Shown one piece after another: positions 14,937-15,181 of a stretch of DNA of 15,181 nucleotides. Position 1 is the first letter of the stretch. The number at the start of each line of letters is the position of its first letter. Below the pieces are notes generated by a model. The model saw only the letters and a program-made list of their open reading frames with translations, ran no database searches and had not been told where the DNA came from. The translations under genes were made by a program, and so were the position numbers. This stretch comes from Desulfamplus sp. (GTDB lineage Bacteria; Desulfobacterota; Desulfobacteria; Desulfobacterales; Desulfobacteraceae), in NCBI GenBank assembly GCA_015232935.1, contig JADFYT010000022.1, positions 1 through 15,181 of the forward strand. The letters run 5' to 3'.

Positions 14937-15181
14937 AAATATAGCACATTTTATGTGACATTCGGTTATAGTTTTTTATATCAAATTAAAGAGTGCAGCA
15001 ATGATAACGAATTTCACATCAAAAGATCAAGGAAGTTTAAACAAAGACAAACTTCAGATTGTTACGGAGCGAGTAGATGATGTCCCCTTACTCATCTCAC
15101 AGATGGTCAAGATGGGGATCCATGAAGTCATAGACCGTCATATTCCCGAACATGGTAACCAAAGATCGCTGAGCTGGGGAT
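14937..15181 (+). mobile_element. Insertion sequence, left part (IS1634-like), continues beyond window
   Basis: The left edge is inferred from the end of integrase-like coding sequence near 14933. The exact terminal repeat cannot be recognised because the other end lies outside the window. A small CACAT/ATGTG palindrome (14945-14957) lies near the edge. The transposase begins at 15001. Confidence 0.55.
15001..15181 (+). CDS. IS1634-like transposase, N-terminal fragment
   Basis: ATG 15001 opens a frame that runs off the window after 60 codons. The residues ERVDDVPLLISQMVKMGIHE, followed by VIDRHIPEHGNQRSLSWG, match the start of IS1634-type transposases as I recall it: a DDxPLL motif, then a 'MG..E.ID.H.P.HGN...LS.G' pattern, often annotated as DUF4277. 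This is the N-terminal DNA-binding/accessory region; the DDE catalytic part is beyond the window. The ribosome site is weak (AAAGAG 10-15 bp upstream). Intactness cannot be judged. The gene points away from the truncated integrase, as expected if the element interrupted it. Confidence 0.75.
   Translation, partial: MITNFTSKDQGSLNKDKLQIVTERVDDVPLLISQMVKMGIHEVIDRHIPEHGNQRSLSWG

Overview
The window looks like chromosomal DNA of a moderately AT-rich Desulfobacterota (Deltaproteobacteria) bacterium, most likely of the Desulfobacterales. The reasons are the C-terminal CASC...CPEC module on a membrane sensor, the XRE-cupin/acyl-CoA dehydrogenase pair, the AlaC-type aminotransferase, the tRNA-Val form, and small palindromic elements ending in CTCGTAAAAAGTC. 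This assignment is inference from remembered family resemblance; no search was run.

Layout. 1-2366 (+): the C-terminal three quarters of an RND efflux permease, cut by the window edge. 2425-2597: a MITE-like nested palindrome flanked by a 5-bp direct repeat. 2763-4133 (+): a small STAS/SpoIIAA-like protein, then a multi-pass membrane sensor whose stop codon lies inside an integron attC-like hairpin (4128-4186). 4236-6009 (-): an XRE-cupin regulator followed by a short-chain-type acyl-CoA dehydrogenase, probably one operon, with candidate operators upstream. 6380-8962 (-): an AlaC-like aminotransferase and a branched-chain aminotransferase (ilvE), separated by a leader rich in inverted repeats. 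9099-9345: a second MITE-like element, a dispersed-repeat copy and a strong terminator. 9368-10213 (-): a secreted beta-rich protein of unknown function. 10301-10400: two tandem 50-bp repeats. 10423-12582 (-): a methyl-accepting chemotaxis protein with a duplicated Cache-type sensor module. 13232-13897 (+): a cytidylate-kinase-like protein. 13982-14057 (+): tRNA-Val(GAC) with its own sigma70-type promoter and terminator. 14139-14933 (-): a tyrosine recombinase truncated at its N-terminus. 14937-end: the left part of an insertion sequence with an IS1634-like transposase.

How the parts relate. The middle of the window is ordinary metabolism (amino-acid transamination, acyl-CoA oxidation) and signalling. 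The two flanks carry mobile DNA: a possible orphan integron cassette on the left, and on the right a tRNA-targeted integrated element whose integrase was apparently broken by an IS. Three copies of an imperfect palindromic repeat (consensus core ACCATGAAAA ... TTTTCATGGTTCGGG) sit in intergenic gaps at 6285, 9208 and 12971.

I do not see a convincing complete new multi-gene system. The best leads are the attC-like cassette end, the dispersed palindrome family, and the tRNA-Val with C instead of U at position 33.
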